Source of the DNA: an uncultured Oscillospiraceae bacterium
Lineage (GTDB): Bacteria; Bacillota; Clostridia; Oscillospirales; Acutalibacteraceae
Assembly (NCBI GenBank): GCA_900539845.1
Contig: UQDP01000001.1
Coordinates: forward strand, 124,001 to 188,000
DNA: 64,000 bases
Reading direction: 5' to 3'
The position numbers were made by a program, and so were the translations under genes. The notes below the pieces were generated by a model. It did not search any database. It saw nothing but the letters and a program-made list of their open reading frames with translations, and was not told the origin of the DNA. Shown piece after piece: positions 34,676-42,555 of this stretch. How positions within the stretch are numbered: the first letter of the stretch is position 1; each line of letters opens with the position of its first letter.

Positions 34676-35401
34676 TTATTTGTGATCTCCGGTTTTCGGT
34701 TTCATCGCATTATATGAAGTCAAAACGGCTTCATCGCTTATATTGCATCCCAGCTCATATATCGGCACAAGCTTGAATATCTCGTCAAGCACGGTTAAGA
34801 GCTTTTCCATTTTCTGCGCTCCGAGCTTTCTTACCGTCTGGGCGAAGATATTGTATATCGCTTTTGAAGTGTCTGCTTTTTTTATATGATTTTCCTCGCT
34901 TCTCTCAAGAAAGCATATTCCGGCAAGCGGAACAAGCTCGGGCGTGGAATAATCGTATTTGCCGCTCCAGGGCGTGCCGCAGGCGTATACTTTGCCGTCA
35001 ATGATCCGTATTGCGGGTTTATCATCATTCACCATATGCGCGCGGTCTCCGAAATGCTTGAGCCATAGCTGCGTGTGTGTTGATTTGCCGGTGCCGCTGT
35101 CTGCGGAAAAGGCATACGCCATTCCGTCCACGGCGATGCAGGAGGAGTGGAGCAGAATGCCGCCGAAATCAATGAGCCGGGTGTAAAAATCCTGCCCGGT
35201 AAGCATATATTCCCAGTCATCGCCGTTCAGTTCCGGATGCTCCCTTTTCATGGCGTCAACACGCTCGGGCGTAACGTTTATTTCTATATCTATGTCGGAC
35301 TTATCTTGATTGTCGGAAAGATACGGCTTTGCCTGCTTTCCCGTTCTGCCGGTCATATTTTCAATATCTACTCTCAGTCCCGCTATATCGCAAACTGCCA
35401 T
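34676..35401 (-). CDS. HPr kinase-like P-loop protein (orphan)
   Basis: A 241-residue protein resembling the C-terminal kinase domain of HPr kinase. Walker A is SADSGTGKSTHTQLWL (about 98-113), with MVNDDKPAIRI as the paired-Asp segment and CGTPWSGKYDYS after it. It lacks the N-terminal domain of the true HprK, which is encoded at 41454. Such short relatives occur beside PqqD-like or RiPP-maturation genes, but none are visible here. The substrate is unknown. The ATG follows AGAAGG and its own strong promoter. Confidence 0.75.
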   Translation of the reverse strand: MAVCDIAGLRVDIENMTGRTGKQAKPYLSDNQDKSDIDIEINVTPERVDAMKREHPELNGDDWEYMLTGQDFYTRLIDFGGILLHSSCIAVDGMAYAFSADSGTGKSTHTQLWLKHFGDRAHMVNDDKPAIRIIDGKVYACGTPWSGKYDYSTPELVPLAGICFLERSEENHIKKADTSKAIYNIFAQTVRKLGAQKMEKLLTVLDEIFKLVPIYELGCNISDEAVLTSYNAMKPKTGDHK

Positions 35402-35450
35402 TTCGTAACCTTCTTTTTGAGTTAGTTAAATGTAACTTTAATTCTAATAC

Positions 35451-35479
35451 AGTATAAAATATTCGCTGAGTATAGTCAA
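35451..35479 (-). promoter_or_regulatory. Sigma-A-type promoter of the HprK-like gene
   Basis: Minus strand: TTGACT (35479-35474), 17 nt, TATACT (35456-35451). It points away from the dinB promoter; the rest of the 226-nt divergent region is AT-rich with no other gene. Confidence 0.7.
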
Positions 35480-35566
35480 GCAGAAACTCATTTGCGGCAA
35501 TTTAATTAACTTTTTAATATTAAATAATCATTCCTTATTTTTTTAGAATAACTTGTTCTTAAAGTA

Positions 35567-35595
35567 TTGACGAAAATGCCGTTTTGGGATATAAT
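35567..35595 (+). promoter_or_regulatory. Sigma-A-type promoter of dinB
   Basis: TTGACG (35567-35572), 17 nt, TATAAT (35590-35595). Confidence 0.78.
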
Positions 35596-35609
35596 AAAAC
35601 AAATGTTCG
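35596..35609. promoter_or_regulatory. LexA (SOS) box-like site at the dinB transcription start
   Basis: AAAACAAATGTTCG fits 12 of 14 positions of the Gram-positive LexA consensus CGAACRNRYGTTYG; the two outer left bases differ. It sits immediately after the -10, where a repressor would block initiation. Confidence 0.5.
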
Positions 35610-35627
35610 ATAAAGGAGAAAACGGCA

Positions 35628-36872
35628 ATGCAAAGGGCAATACTTCATATAGACTGCAATAAGTTTTACGCTTCGGTCGAGTGTCTGCACAGACCTGAGA
35701 TCCGGGATAAGCCCGTGGCGGTGGGCGGAAGCCGTGAGGAACGTCATGGCATCATACTGACGAAAAATGAGATCGCCGCGTCATACGGTGTTAAAACGGG
35801 TGAGCCGCTGTGGCAGGCAAGGCAGAAATGCCCAGAGCTTGTGGTTGTTCCGCCGAATTTTCCTCTTTATAAACGCTTTTCAAAGATGGCGAGGAACATA
35901 TATAAAGATTATTCGGACTATATAGAGCCGTTCGGACTGGATGAGAACTGGATAGATATCACGGGAAGCGCCAAAAGCCCTCCGGCGATTGCTCAGGAGA
36001 TACGCCGCAGGGTAAAATACGAGCTTGGCATAACCGTCAGTATAGGTGTTTCATGGAATAAAATCTTTGCTAAATTCGGCTCTGACTATAAAAAGCCGGA
36101 TGCGGTCACTGTCATAACCCGGGGGAATTATAAGGATATCGTGTGGAAAAGTCCCTGCTCGGACCTGCTTTTTGTGGGTCCCGCCACAAAAAGAAAGCTT
36201 AATTCTTACGGAATCTACACGATAGGCGAACTCGCGAATTCGGGTCAGAGCTTTTTGAAATCCGTGTTCGGAAAAAACGGGGAGATTCTTTACAGCTTCG
36301 CAAACGGGTTAGACACAACTCCCGTGTGCCACATGAATGACGAACAGGCGCTCAAAAGCATAGGCAATTCCACAACCACTCCGCGCGATATGGTGAATGA
36401 CGATGATGTTAAGACTGTTTTTACCGTTCTTGCCGAAAGCGTCGCAAGACGGCTGCGTGAGCATGGAGTAAAGGGACGAAGCGTTACGATCTCCGTGCGC
36501 GACTGTGATCTGCGAAGCTTCACGCGCCGGACGCATTTAAAAACGCACACGGATGTATCGTCCGAAATCATTACTGCGGCTATGGCGCTTTTCAGGGCAA
36601 ACTATGACTGGGCAAAACCGCTGCGCAGCATAGGCGTTTCGGTCTCCGATTTCGGCGAGGACATTTTGCAGTTTGATTTAAACGGCACGGTTGAAAAACA
36701 TGAAAAGCTTGAAAGGCTGGAGCATACGGTGGACGATATACGCAGGCGTTTCGGAAACTACGCGGTTCAGAGAGCGTCTCTGCTTGCGGATGTGGGATTG
36801 AGCCGTTTCAATCCGCATGATGACCACACCATCCACCCGGAAGGCTATTTTAAAGAGTATAAAGGAGCGTAA
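35628..36872 (+). CDS. dinB: Y-family DNA polymerase (DinB/Pol IV-like)
   Basis: A translesion polymerase. ILHIDCNKFYASVE supplies the first catalytic Asp, and GLDENWIDITGS the Asp-Glu pair (the usual SIDE is here LDEN). SIGVSWNKIFAKFGSDYKKP is the palm signature, followed by HhH and little-finger domains. 414 aa. AAAGGAG is well spaced before the ATG. The SOS-like promoter fits a damage-inducible role. A 76-aa gene follows after 4 nt. Confidence 0.93.
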   Translation: MQRAILHIDCNKFYASVECLHRPEIRDKPVAVGGSREERHGIILTKNEIAASYGVKTGEPLWQARQKCPELVVVPPNFPLYKRFSKMARNIYKDYSDYIEPFGLDENWIDITGSAKSPPAIAQEIRRRVKYELGITVSIGVSWNKIFAKFGSDYKKPDAVTVITRGNYKDIVWKSPCSDLLFVGPATKRKLNSYGIYTIGELANSGQSFLKSVFGKNGEILYSFANGLDTTPVCHMNDEQALKSIGNSTTTPRDMVNDDDVKTVFTVLAESVARRLREHGVKGRSVTISVRDCDLRSFTRRTHLKTHTDVSSEIITAAMALFRANYDWAKPLRSIGVSVSDFGEDILQFDLNGTVEKHEKLERLEHTVDDIRRRFGNYAVQRASLLADVGLSRFNPHDDHTIHPEGYFKEYKGA

Positions 36873-36876
36873 ATAA

Positions 36877-37107
36877 ATGAAGCAATATGTAGAGGTATAT
36901 GCCAAATTTGACACAGAAGGCAATATAAAGCCGCTTGCGATAAAAATAGGCGACGACAAATATGAGGTGGACAGAATAAAGGATATCCGTCCGGCGGCGT
37001 CGCTGAAAAGCGGCGGAGCGGGCATAAGATATACCTGCTCGGTGGAAGGCAGGCTCACTTACCTTTTTCTTGAGGAAACAAGGTGGTTTATAGAGCCGGC
37101 TTGCTGA
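36877..37107 (+). CDS. Small conserved dinB-linked protein
   Basis: A 76-residue protein of unknown function: MKQYVEVYAKFDTEGNIKPL, YEVDRIKDIRPAASLKSGGA, GIRYT and a C-terminal LFLEETRWFIEP. Predicted to be beta-rich. I recall similar small proteins next to Y-family polymerases in Clostridia, so a role in translesion synthesis is likely, but this rests on context. It starts 4 nt after dinB and uses AAAGGAG within the end of dinB. Confidence 0.75.
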   Translation: MKQYVEVYAKFDTEGNIKPLAIKIGDDKYEVDRIKDIRPAASLKSGGAGIRYTCSVEGRLTYLFLEETRWFIEPAC

Positions 37108-37169
37108 AAATACTGCATGTTTTATAGTTTTAAAGCTTTTTTCCTATGCTTTTCTAATTATTTTATACA

Positions 37170-37198
37170 TTGAATTGAATATCCAAAAGTGGTAAAAT
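37170..37198 (+). promoter_or_regulatory. Sigma-A-type promoter of the aminotransferase gene
   Basis: TTGAAT (37170-37175), 17 nt, TAAAAT (37193-37198), about 30 nt before the start. Confidence 0.65.
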
Positions 37199-37229
37199 AT
37201 CTCAGTAAAAAGATAAGGAGGGCGATTTT

Positions 37230-38492
37230 ATGAAAAAGGCTTATGCCGATATGACTTCCGCCGAGCTTCAGGCGGAAAAGGAAACGCTTGAAAAGAGATA
37301 TAACGAATTTAAAGCAAAGGGCTTAAAGCTGGATATGAGCAGAGGAAAGCCCGGTTCAGACCAGCTTGACCTTTCAAAGGATATAAATGATGTTAAAGAC
37401 TACACTGAAAACGGGGTCGACCTCAGAAACTACGGCATGATGGACGGCACTCCCGAATGCAAAAAGCTTTTTGCCGATCTAATGCAGGTAAAGCCGGAAA
37501 ATGTGATTATAGGTCCGAACGCAAGTCTGACGCTTATGTTTGATTACATTTCCCAGTGCTTCACGCACGGCGCGGGAGATATTCCGTGGTGCAAGCTGGA
37601 TAAGGTAAAATTCCTTTGCCCGGTACCGGGTTATGACCGCCATTTCACCATTCTTGAGCATTTCGGCATAGAGATGATCAATATTGAAATGAAGGCGGAC
37701 GGCCCCGATATGGACGCTATAGAAGAAGCTGTAAAGGATCCGTCCGTAAAAGGTATGTTCTGTGTGCCGAAATATTCCAATCCCCAGGGCATAACCTACA
37801 GCGATGATATCGTTCGCAGAATTGCCGCTCTTAAACCCGCCGCGAAAGATTTCAGAATCATCTGGGATAACGCTTATATGGTGCATGATATCGTTGAAAA
37901 GGGGGATGCGCTGCTCAATATATTTGACGTTCTGCCCGAATACGGCAATGAGGATATGGTAATAGAGGTGTGCTCGACTTCAAAGATTACTTTCCCCGGA
38001 GCAGGCGTTTCCGCGCTTGCCGCAAGCGATCATAATATCAAAGCAATCAAAAAACGCCTCAATGCCCAGACGATAAGCTATGATAAAATGAATCAGCACC
38101 GCCATGTTGCATTCTTTAAAGATGTAAACGGCATACTTGCTCATATGAAAAAGCATGCGGCGATCTTAAAGCCGAAATTCGATATGGTTGTAAAGCATCT
38201 TGAACATGAGCTCGGCGGTCTCGGCATAGCCTCATGGGTAGAGCCGAACGGCGGATATTTTATCAGTCTTGACGTTATGGACGGCTGTGCCAAAAGAGTG
38301 GGCGAGCTTTGCAAGGAGGCGGGCGTTGTGCTTACAACAGTCGGCGCTACCTATCCTTACGGCAAAGACCCGAATAATCGCAATATACGAATCGCCCCCA
38401 CATATCCTCCGCTTGACGAACTGGATATCGCAGCGGAACTTCTGTGTGTGTGCGTTCGTCTTGCCGCGGCTGAAAAGCTGCTTGCGGAATAA
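37230..38492 (+). CDS. Fold type I aminotransferase (AspT-like, subgroup Ic)
   Basis: A 420-residue PLP enzyme. SRGKPGSDQLDLSKDI near the N terminus and CSTSKITFPGAG (Schiff-base Lys, about 255) match the class Ic aspartate aminotransferase family (PF12897), as in Corynebacterium AspT. It probably interconverts aspartate and oxaloacetate. WDNAYMVHD holds the PLP-contacting Asp and Tyr. It is monocistronic with its own promoter, a strong AAGGAGG and a terminator. It could not be hisC, which is missing here, without testing. Confidence 0.87.
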   Translation: MKKAYADMTSAELQAEKETLEKRYNEFKAKGLKLDMSRGKPGSDQLDLSKDINDVKDYTENGVDLRNYGMMDGTPECKKLFADLMQVKPENVIIGPNASLTLMFDYISQCFTHGAGDIPWCKLDKVKFLCPVPGYDRHFTILEHFGIEMINIEMKADGPDMDAIEEAVKDPSVKGMFCVPKYSNPQGITYSDDIVRRIAALKPAAKDFRIIWDNAYMVHDIVEKGDALLNIFDVLPEYGNEDMVIEVCSTSKITFPGAGVSALAASDHNIKAIKKRLNAQTISYDKMNQHRHVAFFKDVNGILAHMKKHAAILKPKFDMVVKHLEHELGGLGIASWVEPNGGYFISLDVMDGCAKRVGELCKEAGVVLTTVGATYPYGKDPNNRNIRIAPTYPPLDELDIAAELLCVCVRLAAAEKLLAE

Positions 38493-38503
38493 AACGGCAA
38501 ATT

Positions 38504-38533
38504 CGGCGGGAGTGCTCTCCCGCCGTTTGTTTT
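38504..38533 (+). terminator. Rho-independent terminator after the aminotransferase
   Basis: CGGCGGGAG / CTCCCGCCG 9-bp perfect stem, 4-nt loop, then TTTGTTTT. Confidence 0.9.
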
Positions 38534-38544
38534 GAGGTGTGTTC

Positions 38545-39441
38545 ATGTTTTCAAAATTCAATGTCTTAAGCGATAAAACAAAGGGCGTTATTTTTATAAT
38601 CCTGTCCGCTCTCAGTTTTACCGGGATGAACACCTTTGTGCGTCTTTCCGGGGAGCTTCCCACTATGCAGAAGGTGTTTTTCAGAAATTTCGTTGCAATG
38701 CTGTTTGCTTTCATCGCAATGGTCAAGGCCGGGGACAGCTTCAAGCCGAAAAAAGGCAATATGAAGTTTCTTCTTCTCCGCTCCGCGGCAGGACTTGCCG
38801 GTATTTTCGGCAATTTTTACGCGCTTGATAAAATAGAGCTTTCAAACGCCTCAATGCTCAATAAAATGAGTCCGTTTTTTGCGCTGGTTTTTTCCGCCGT
38901 ATTTATAAAAGAAAAAGTAAAACCCAAGCAGGCGGTGGCAATAGCCGTTGCTTTTATAGGTGCGCTTTTTATCATAAAGCCCACATTCGGCAACGAGGAT
39001 CTTTTAGCTTCGCTTGCGGGCTTCGGCGGCGGAATGGCTGCCGGCGGCGCTTACACTTGTGTGCGCTGGCTCGGATTAAAGGGCGAAAACGGGCGGCTGA
39101 TCGTTTTGTTCTTCTCTGTTTTTTCCTGTATCCTAACGCTTCCTTATCTTATTTTTGATTATCATTATATGACGGCTTTTCAGTGGTTTGCCCTTATAAT
39201 GGCAGGTGTGTTTGCCGCAGGAGGTCAGTTTGCCATCACCGCCGCTTACACGCATGCTCCGAGCCGTGAAATTTCCGTCTATGATTATTCACAGATCATA
39301 TTCGCGGCGATAGTCGGCTTTTTCGTGTTCGGCGATGTGCCCGATTTGTGGTCCCTTGCAGGTTATATTATCATTATTTCAATGGCTGTGTGGATGTTTA
39401 TATACAATAACAAGCCCCATTCGCTGAAAAAGCACAATTGA
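38545..39441 (+). CDS. EamA-type DMT transporter
   Basis: A 298-residue protein with ten predicted helices in two EamA repeats, the first ending near EKVKPKQAVAIAVAFIGALF and the second near YIIIISMAVWMFIYN. Typical of drug/metabolite exporters, often amino acids or nucleosides; the substrate cannot be named. The ATG 38545 has GAGGT 6 nt upstream. It lies between a terminator and the nrdR promoter. Confidence 0.87.
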   Translation: MFSKFNVLSDKTKGVIFIILSALSFTGMNTFVRLSGELPTMQKVFFRNFVAMLFAFIAMVKAGDSFKPKKGNMKFLLLRSAAGLAGIFGNFYALDKIELSNASMLNKMSPFFALVFSAVFIKEKVKPKQAVAIAVAFIGALFIIKPTFGNEDLLASLAGFGGGMAAGGAYTCVRWLGLKGENGRLIVLFFSVFSCILTLPYLIFDYHYMTAFQWFALIMAGVFAAGGQFAITAAYTHAPSREISVYDYSQIIFAAIVGFFVFGDVPDLWSLAGYIIIISMAVWMFIYNNKPHSLKKHN

Positions 39442-39470
39442 ATCAATATATTGGTGTAAAGTAAAAACAC

Positions 39471-39499
39471 TTGCATTTCACTATATATTGTGCTATAAT
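39471..39499 (+). promoter_or_regulatory. Sigma-A-type promoter of nrdR
   Basis: TTGCAT (39471-39476), 17 nt, TATAAT (39494-39499), extended with TG at 39491. Confidence 0.75.
39478..39493. promoter_or_regulatory. NrdR-box-like dyad inside the nrdR promoter
   Basis: TCACTATATATTGTGC matches 14 of 16 bases of the NrdR box (ACACTATATATTGTGT) and fills the whole spacer between -35 and -10. A much weaker AT-rich dyad is upstream near 39441-39456. Autoregulation by NrdR is the simplest reading. Confidence 0.6.
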
Positions 39500-39535
39500 G
39501 CTTTTTGTTAAAAACTGTTAAGGGGGTTTTTAGTT

Positions 39536-39979
39536 TTGAAATGTCCTTTTTGCGGCTGCGAGGAGAGCAAAGTCATTGATTCGCGTCCTACGGATGAAAA
39601 TGAAAGAATACGCCGCCGCCGCGAGTGTGTGCAGTGCGGAAAGCGTTTTACCACATATGAGGTAATAGAAGACGTTCCCATTATCGTGATAAAGAAAGAT
39701 AAGAGCAGGGAAGTTTTTGACCGCAATAAGGTGCTTAAGGGAATGCTTCGCGCCTGTGAAAAAAGACCTGTCACCTCGGGAGAGCTGGAAACCGCTATAT
39801 CGGAGATAGAAACAACGCTTCAGAACGCAACGGACAGAGAGGTCACCAGTGTTCGTATCGGCGAGCTTATTATGGAAAAACTTCGTGAGATAGACGAGGT
39901 TGCTTATGTGCGTTTTGCGTCCGTTTATAAAGAGTTCGATTCCGCGTCCGCTTTTATAGAGGAGATCTCAAAGCTTTGA
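39536..39979 (+). CDS. nrdR: Transcriptional repressor NrdR
   Basis: Represses ribonucleotide reductase genes in response to (d)ATP. N-terminal zinc ribbon (CPFCGCEES, CVQCGKRFTTYE) and ATP-cone (VIKKDKSREVFDRNKVLKGM). 147 aa. Start is TTG 39536 preceded by AAGGGGG; no ATG fits before the zinc ribbon. Ribonucleotide reductase genes are not in the window. Confidence 0.96.
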   Translation: MKCPFCGCEESKVIDSRPTDENERIRRRRECVQCGKRFTTYEVIEDVPIIVIKKDKSREVFDRNKVLKGMLRACEKRPVTSGELETAISEIETTLQNATDREVTSVRIGELIMEKLREIDEVAYVRFASVYKEFDSASAFIEEISKL

Positions 39980-40002
39980 TGAAAATACAGCCAAATAAAA
40001 CC

Positions 40003-40045
40003 AGCGCCGCTTCGGTAGACCCGAAACGGCGCTTTTTCTGTTTTT
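40003..40045. terminator. Bidirectional terminator between nrdR and the GT4 gene
   Basis: AGCGCCG-C-TTCGG / CCGAA-A-CGGCGCT stem with one mismatch, then TTTTCTGTTTTT. In the other direction TTTTATTT follows. Genes converge on it. Confidence 0.88.
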
Positions 40046-40048
40046 GAT

Positions 40049-41245
40049 TCAGTATTTGTATGGCTCTTTGTCTTTGCCTTTTGAATAGAAATGATCTATA
40101 ACGACGTGATATCTTTCATAGGCGTTTTTTATTGCCTCTTCCCATGATATGTATATATCGTTCTGCGCATTGATCCCAACATCTTTTAGCAGCTGCGGGT
40201 TTCCGAATGCCTTAAGGACACAAGCGGCAACGGACTCGGCGTTCTCACTGCACAAAAAGCCTGTTTCGCCGTCCCGGATTCCCTCTGATGCACATGATCC
40301 CTTTACCAGAAGCGAGGCTGTTGCGGAGGCAGCCGCCTCACGCACAACAAGACCGTTCGTGTCAAAAACAGAAGGGAAGACCAGCAGATCGGCAGCGCTG
40401 TAATAAAGCTGAAGCTCATTTCTGTCCAGTATCTGGCCGGTAAAGATCACATTCCCTTCCAGCCCTGTTTTTTTCGTGTATTTTTTTATTGCGTTTTCGT
40501 CAGGACCTATGCCTGCCATAATCAGCCTGAAATCAAAATTTCTGCTTTTAAGCCTTGCGCAGGCGTCGATTATGATTTTGATGTTTTTGTACCACATCAT
40601 TCTGCCCACAAAGATCAATAACGGAACACCGGCTGGAATAGAGTGCTTTCTTCTGATGATGTCCCTGTCGTCCTCGGTGAACGGGCTGATCGGCAGATCA
40701 CAGCCGTTGGGCATGATGATATAATCTCCCTCATAGCCGACTTTCCGCAGAGATTGAGCAGTTCCCTTGCTCGTGACCCAGACCTCGTCCGCGCTTTTAA
40801 TATTGTTGAGCAGAAAGCCGTATGCCCTGTGCCTGAGCGGATAGCCGGGAATACGAAGATCAAAATCATATTCGTATTTTGTGTGGTAGGTAAGCACCTG
40901 GGGGATTCGCTGGATTCTGTTTACGCGCCTGTAAAAATAACTGGTCGCTATCGGGCAGTGGGAATGAAGCAGATCAAAATTCATATTGATTATGTCCTCG
41001 CTGAACTGCCTTTTAAAGGGCCAGCCCACGGGATAGCCTTCGCCGAATGTGAAAAGGCTTTTGTATCTGTAAATCCTGTATTTGTATTTATAGTCCTCCT
41101 GATTGGGATTTTTGGGGGTTACGATCACCGCTTCTCCGAGCTTGTCGTTAATGATATCCGCATAGCATTTCGCAACGGTGCTGATGCCGTCGATCGTCGG
41201 CGGAAACGCTTCCGTGCCTATTGCTATTTTTAGGTTGCTTTTCAT
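40049..41245 (-). CDS. Glycosyltransferase family 4 protein (glycolipid synthase-like)
   Basis: A 398-residue GT-B enzyme. EAFPPTIDGISTVAK is the acceptor-side glycine-rich loop; LIFVGRMMWYKN starts the donor domain, and E-x7-E lies in the segment PSVFDTNGLVVREAAA. The sequence resembles 1,2-diacylglycerol 3-glucosyltransferases and other PimB-like GT4 enzymes, so a membrane glycolipid is the likely product. AAGGA is 8 nt from the ATG. It is monocistronic with its own promoter. Confidence 0.82.
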   Translation of the reverse strand: MKSNLKIAIGTEAFPPTIDGISTVAKCYADIINDKLGEAVIVTPKNPNQEDYKYKYRIYRYKSLFTFGEGYPVGWPFKRQFSEDIINMNFDLLHSHCPIATSYFYRRVNRIQRIPQVLTYHTKYEYDFDLRIPGYPLRHRAYGFLLNNIKSADEVWVTSKGTAQSLRKVGYEGDYIIMPNGCDLPISPFTEDDRDIIRRKHSIPAGVPLLIFVGRMMWYKNIKIIIDACARLKSRNFDFRLIMAGIGPDENAIKKYTKKTGLEGNVIFTGQILDRNELQLYYSAADLLVFPSVFDTNGLVVREAAASATASLLVKGSCASEGIRDGETGFLCSENAESVAACVLKAFGNPQLLKDVGINAQNDIYISWEEAIKNAYERYHVVIDHFYSKGKDKEPYKY

Positions 41246-41278
41246 CTTTTCATTCCTTTATAAACAAGAATTTATTGT

Positions 41279-41307
41279 AATATATCATAAAATCGTGAAT
41301 TTGTAAA
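41279..41307 (-). promoter_or_regulatory. Sigma-A-type promoter of the GT4 gene
   Basis: Minus strand: TTTACA (41307-41302), 17 nt, TATATT (41284-41279), extended by TG. Confidence 0.6.
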
Positions 41308-41335
41308 TCTTATAAATAATTTGTTAATAAAAAGG

Positions 41336-41365
41336 TTGATAATAAGCTTCGCTTTATTATATAAT
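41336..41365 (+). promoter_or_regulatory. Sigma-A-type promoter of hprK
   Basis: TTGATA (41336-41341), 18 nt, TATAAT (41360-41365), followed by an 88-nt leader that includes GCGCG / CGCG-type short stems. Confidence 0.6.
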
Positions 41366-41453
41366 ATATACAACGGCAGGCTCAAACGGCGTAACAGCTA
41401 TAAGAGCGGCGAATACATAATGCGCGTTTTACGCGGAAAGGCTGGGTGAAAAT

Positions 41454-42419
41454 ATGTCCGAACATTATTCGGTCTCCCTTCAAAAGGTAATAGATGCCCA
41501 TGGTCTGGAGACCGTATATATGCCGAAAAACGCTGAGGAAATTCTGATTGAGGCGAACGAAGTGAACCGGCCCGGCATAGTGCTTGCTGGTTATCTGGAT
41601 TACTTTGATCCTAAAAGAATACAGCTTCTCGGATGGACGGAATTCGGATTTCTTCAGAATATGAGCAGGGAAAATCAGATGAAAGCCCTGGATAACTGGC
41701 TCAGCCTTCATCCGGCGGCGGTAGTGGTAACAAGAGGGCTGGAGACCCCTTCTTATCTGGAAGAGCTTTTTGTGAAACACGATGTTCCGCTTTTGAGAAC
41801 GTCGGAGGAAACGTCTCCGTTTCTTGCGAATCTGATTCAGTTTCTGAATACGAGTCTTGCGCCGAGGATCACACGCCATGGCGTGCTGTGCGAGGTCTAC
41901 GGCGAAGGTGTGCTGATCATTGGCGAAAGCGGCGCCGGTAAATCGGAAACAGCCGTTGAGCTGATAAAAAGAGGTCACCGCCTTATAGCGGATGATGCCG
42001 TTGAAATCAGAAGGACGGATAACCGCACGCTTATAGGCTCGTCTCCCAACAATATCAAGCATTTTATCGAACTGCGCGGAATAGGAATCATTAACGCGCG
42101 TCGCCTGTTCGGTATGGGTTCGGTCAAGGATTCTGAAAAGATAAATATGGTTATCTGCCTTGAGCCTTGGGAATCCGGCAAGGCTTACGACAGACTGGGC
42201 ATTGATAATGAGTACACAAAAATACTCGACGTCAAAGTCCCCGTTATTACAGTACCTGTCAATCCGGGAAGGAACCTTGCCGTTATAATAGAAACGGCAG
42301 CTATGAACAACCGTCAGAAAAAGATGGGCTATAACGCTGCGCGTGAACTTATGATAGGTCTGGGTATGGAGGACTTTGAGCCGGGTGAAAAAGAACTGGA
42401 AATCTGGAAAAATTCCTGA
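41454..42419 (+). CDS. hprK: HPr kinase/phosphorylase
   Basis: Phosphorylates Ser46 of HPr and so switches carbon catabolite repression with CcpA. N-terminal domain (about 1-130), then Walker A GESGAGKSETAVELI (about 161-170), the paired Asp in IADDAVEIRR, and the HprK signature ELRGIGIINARRLFG. 321 aa. GGTGA is the ribosome binding site. The carbohydrate genes nearby (glcK, pfkA, GH31) fit this regulator. Confidence 0.95.
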   Translation: MSEHYSVSLQKVIDAHGLETVYMPKNAEEILIEANEVNRPGIVLAGYLDYFDPKRIQLLGWTEFGFLQNMSRENQMKALDNWLSLHPAAVVVTRGLETPSYLEELFVKHDVPLLRTSEETSPFLANLIQFLNTSLAPRITRHGVLCEVYGEGVLIIGESGAGKSETAVELIKRGHRLIADDAVEIRRTDNRTLIGSSPNNIKHFIELRGIGIINARRLFGMGSVKDSEKINMVICLEPWESGKAYDRLGIDNEYTKILDVKVPVITVPVNPGRNLAVIIETAAMNNRQKKMGYNAARELMIGLGMEDFEPGEKELEIWKNS

Positions 42420-42555
42420 TTGTGTATGAAAATTTCGCAAATTTGAATTTATTTTAAACGTAAATTCCTTTAATATAGTTACCGAATAAAAAGGCTGCCC
42501 GCATACCCGCCGCGCGGCAGCTCAATTCAAAAGCGGGTGGAAAGGCAAAGGGAAC

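Noticed and set aside
35542..35566. Imperfect 13-bp palindrome GAATAACTTGTTC upstream of the dinB -35
   Set aside because: Looks a little like a LexA half-site pair, but the spacing is 5 instead of 4, so I did not call it an operator.
41382..42440. A 352-codon open frame on the minus strand opposite hprK
   Set aside because: Lies entirely across hprK and its leader, reads as His/Arg-rich low-information protein, no ribosome binding site.
42443..42480. Promoter for glcK (TTGAAT ... TAATAT)
   Set aside because: The spacer would be 22 nt and no better pair exists; read-through from hprK is simpler.
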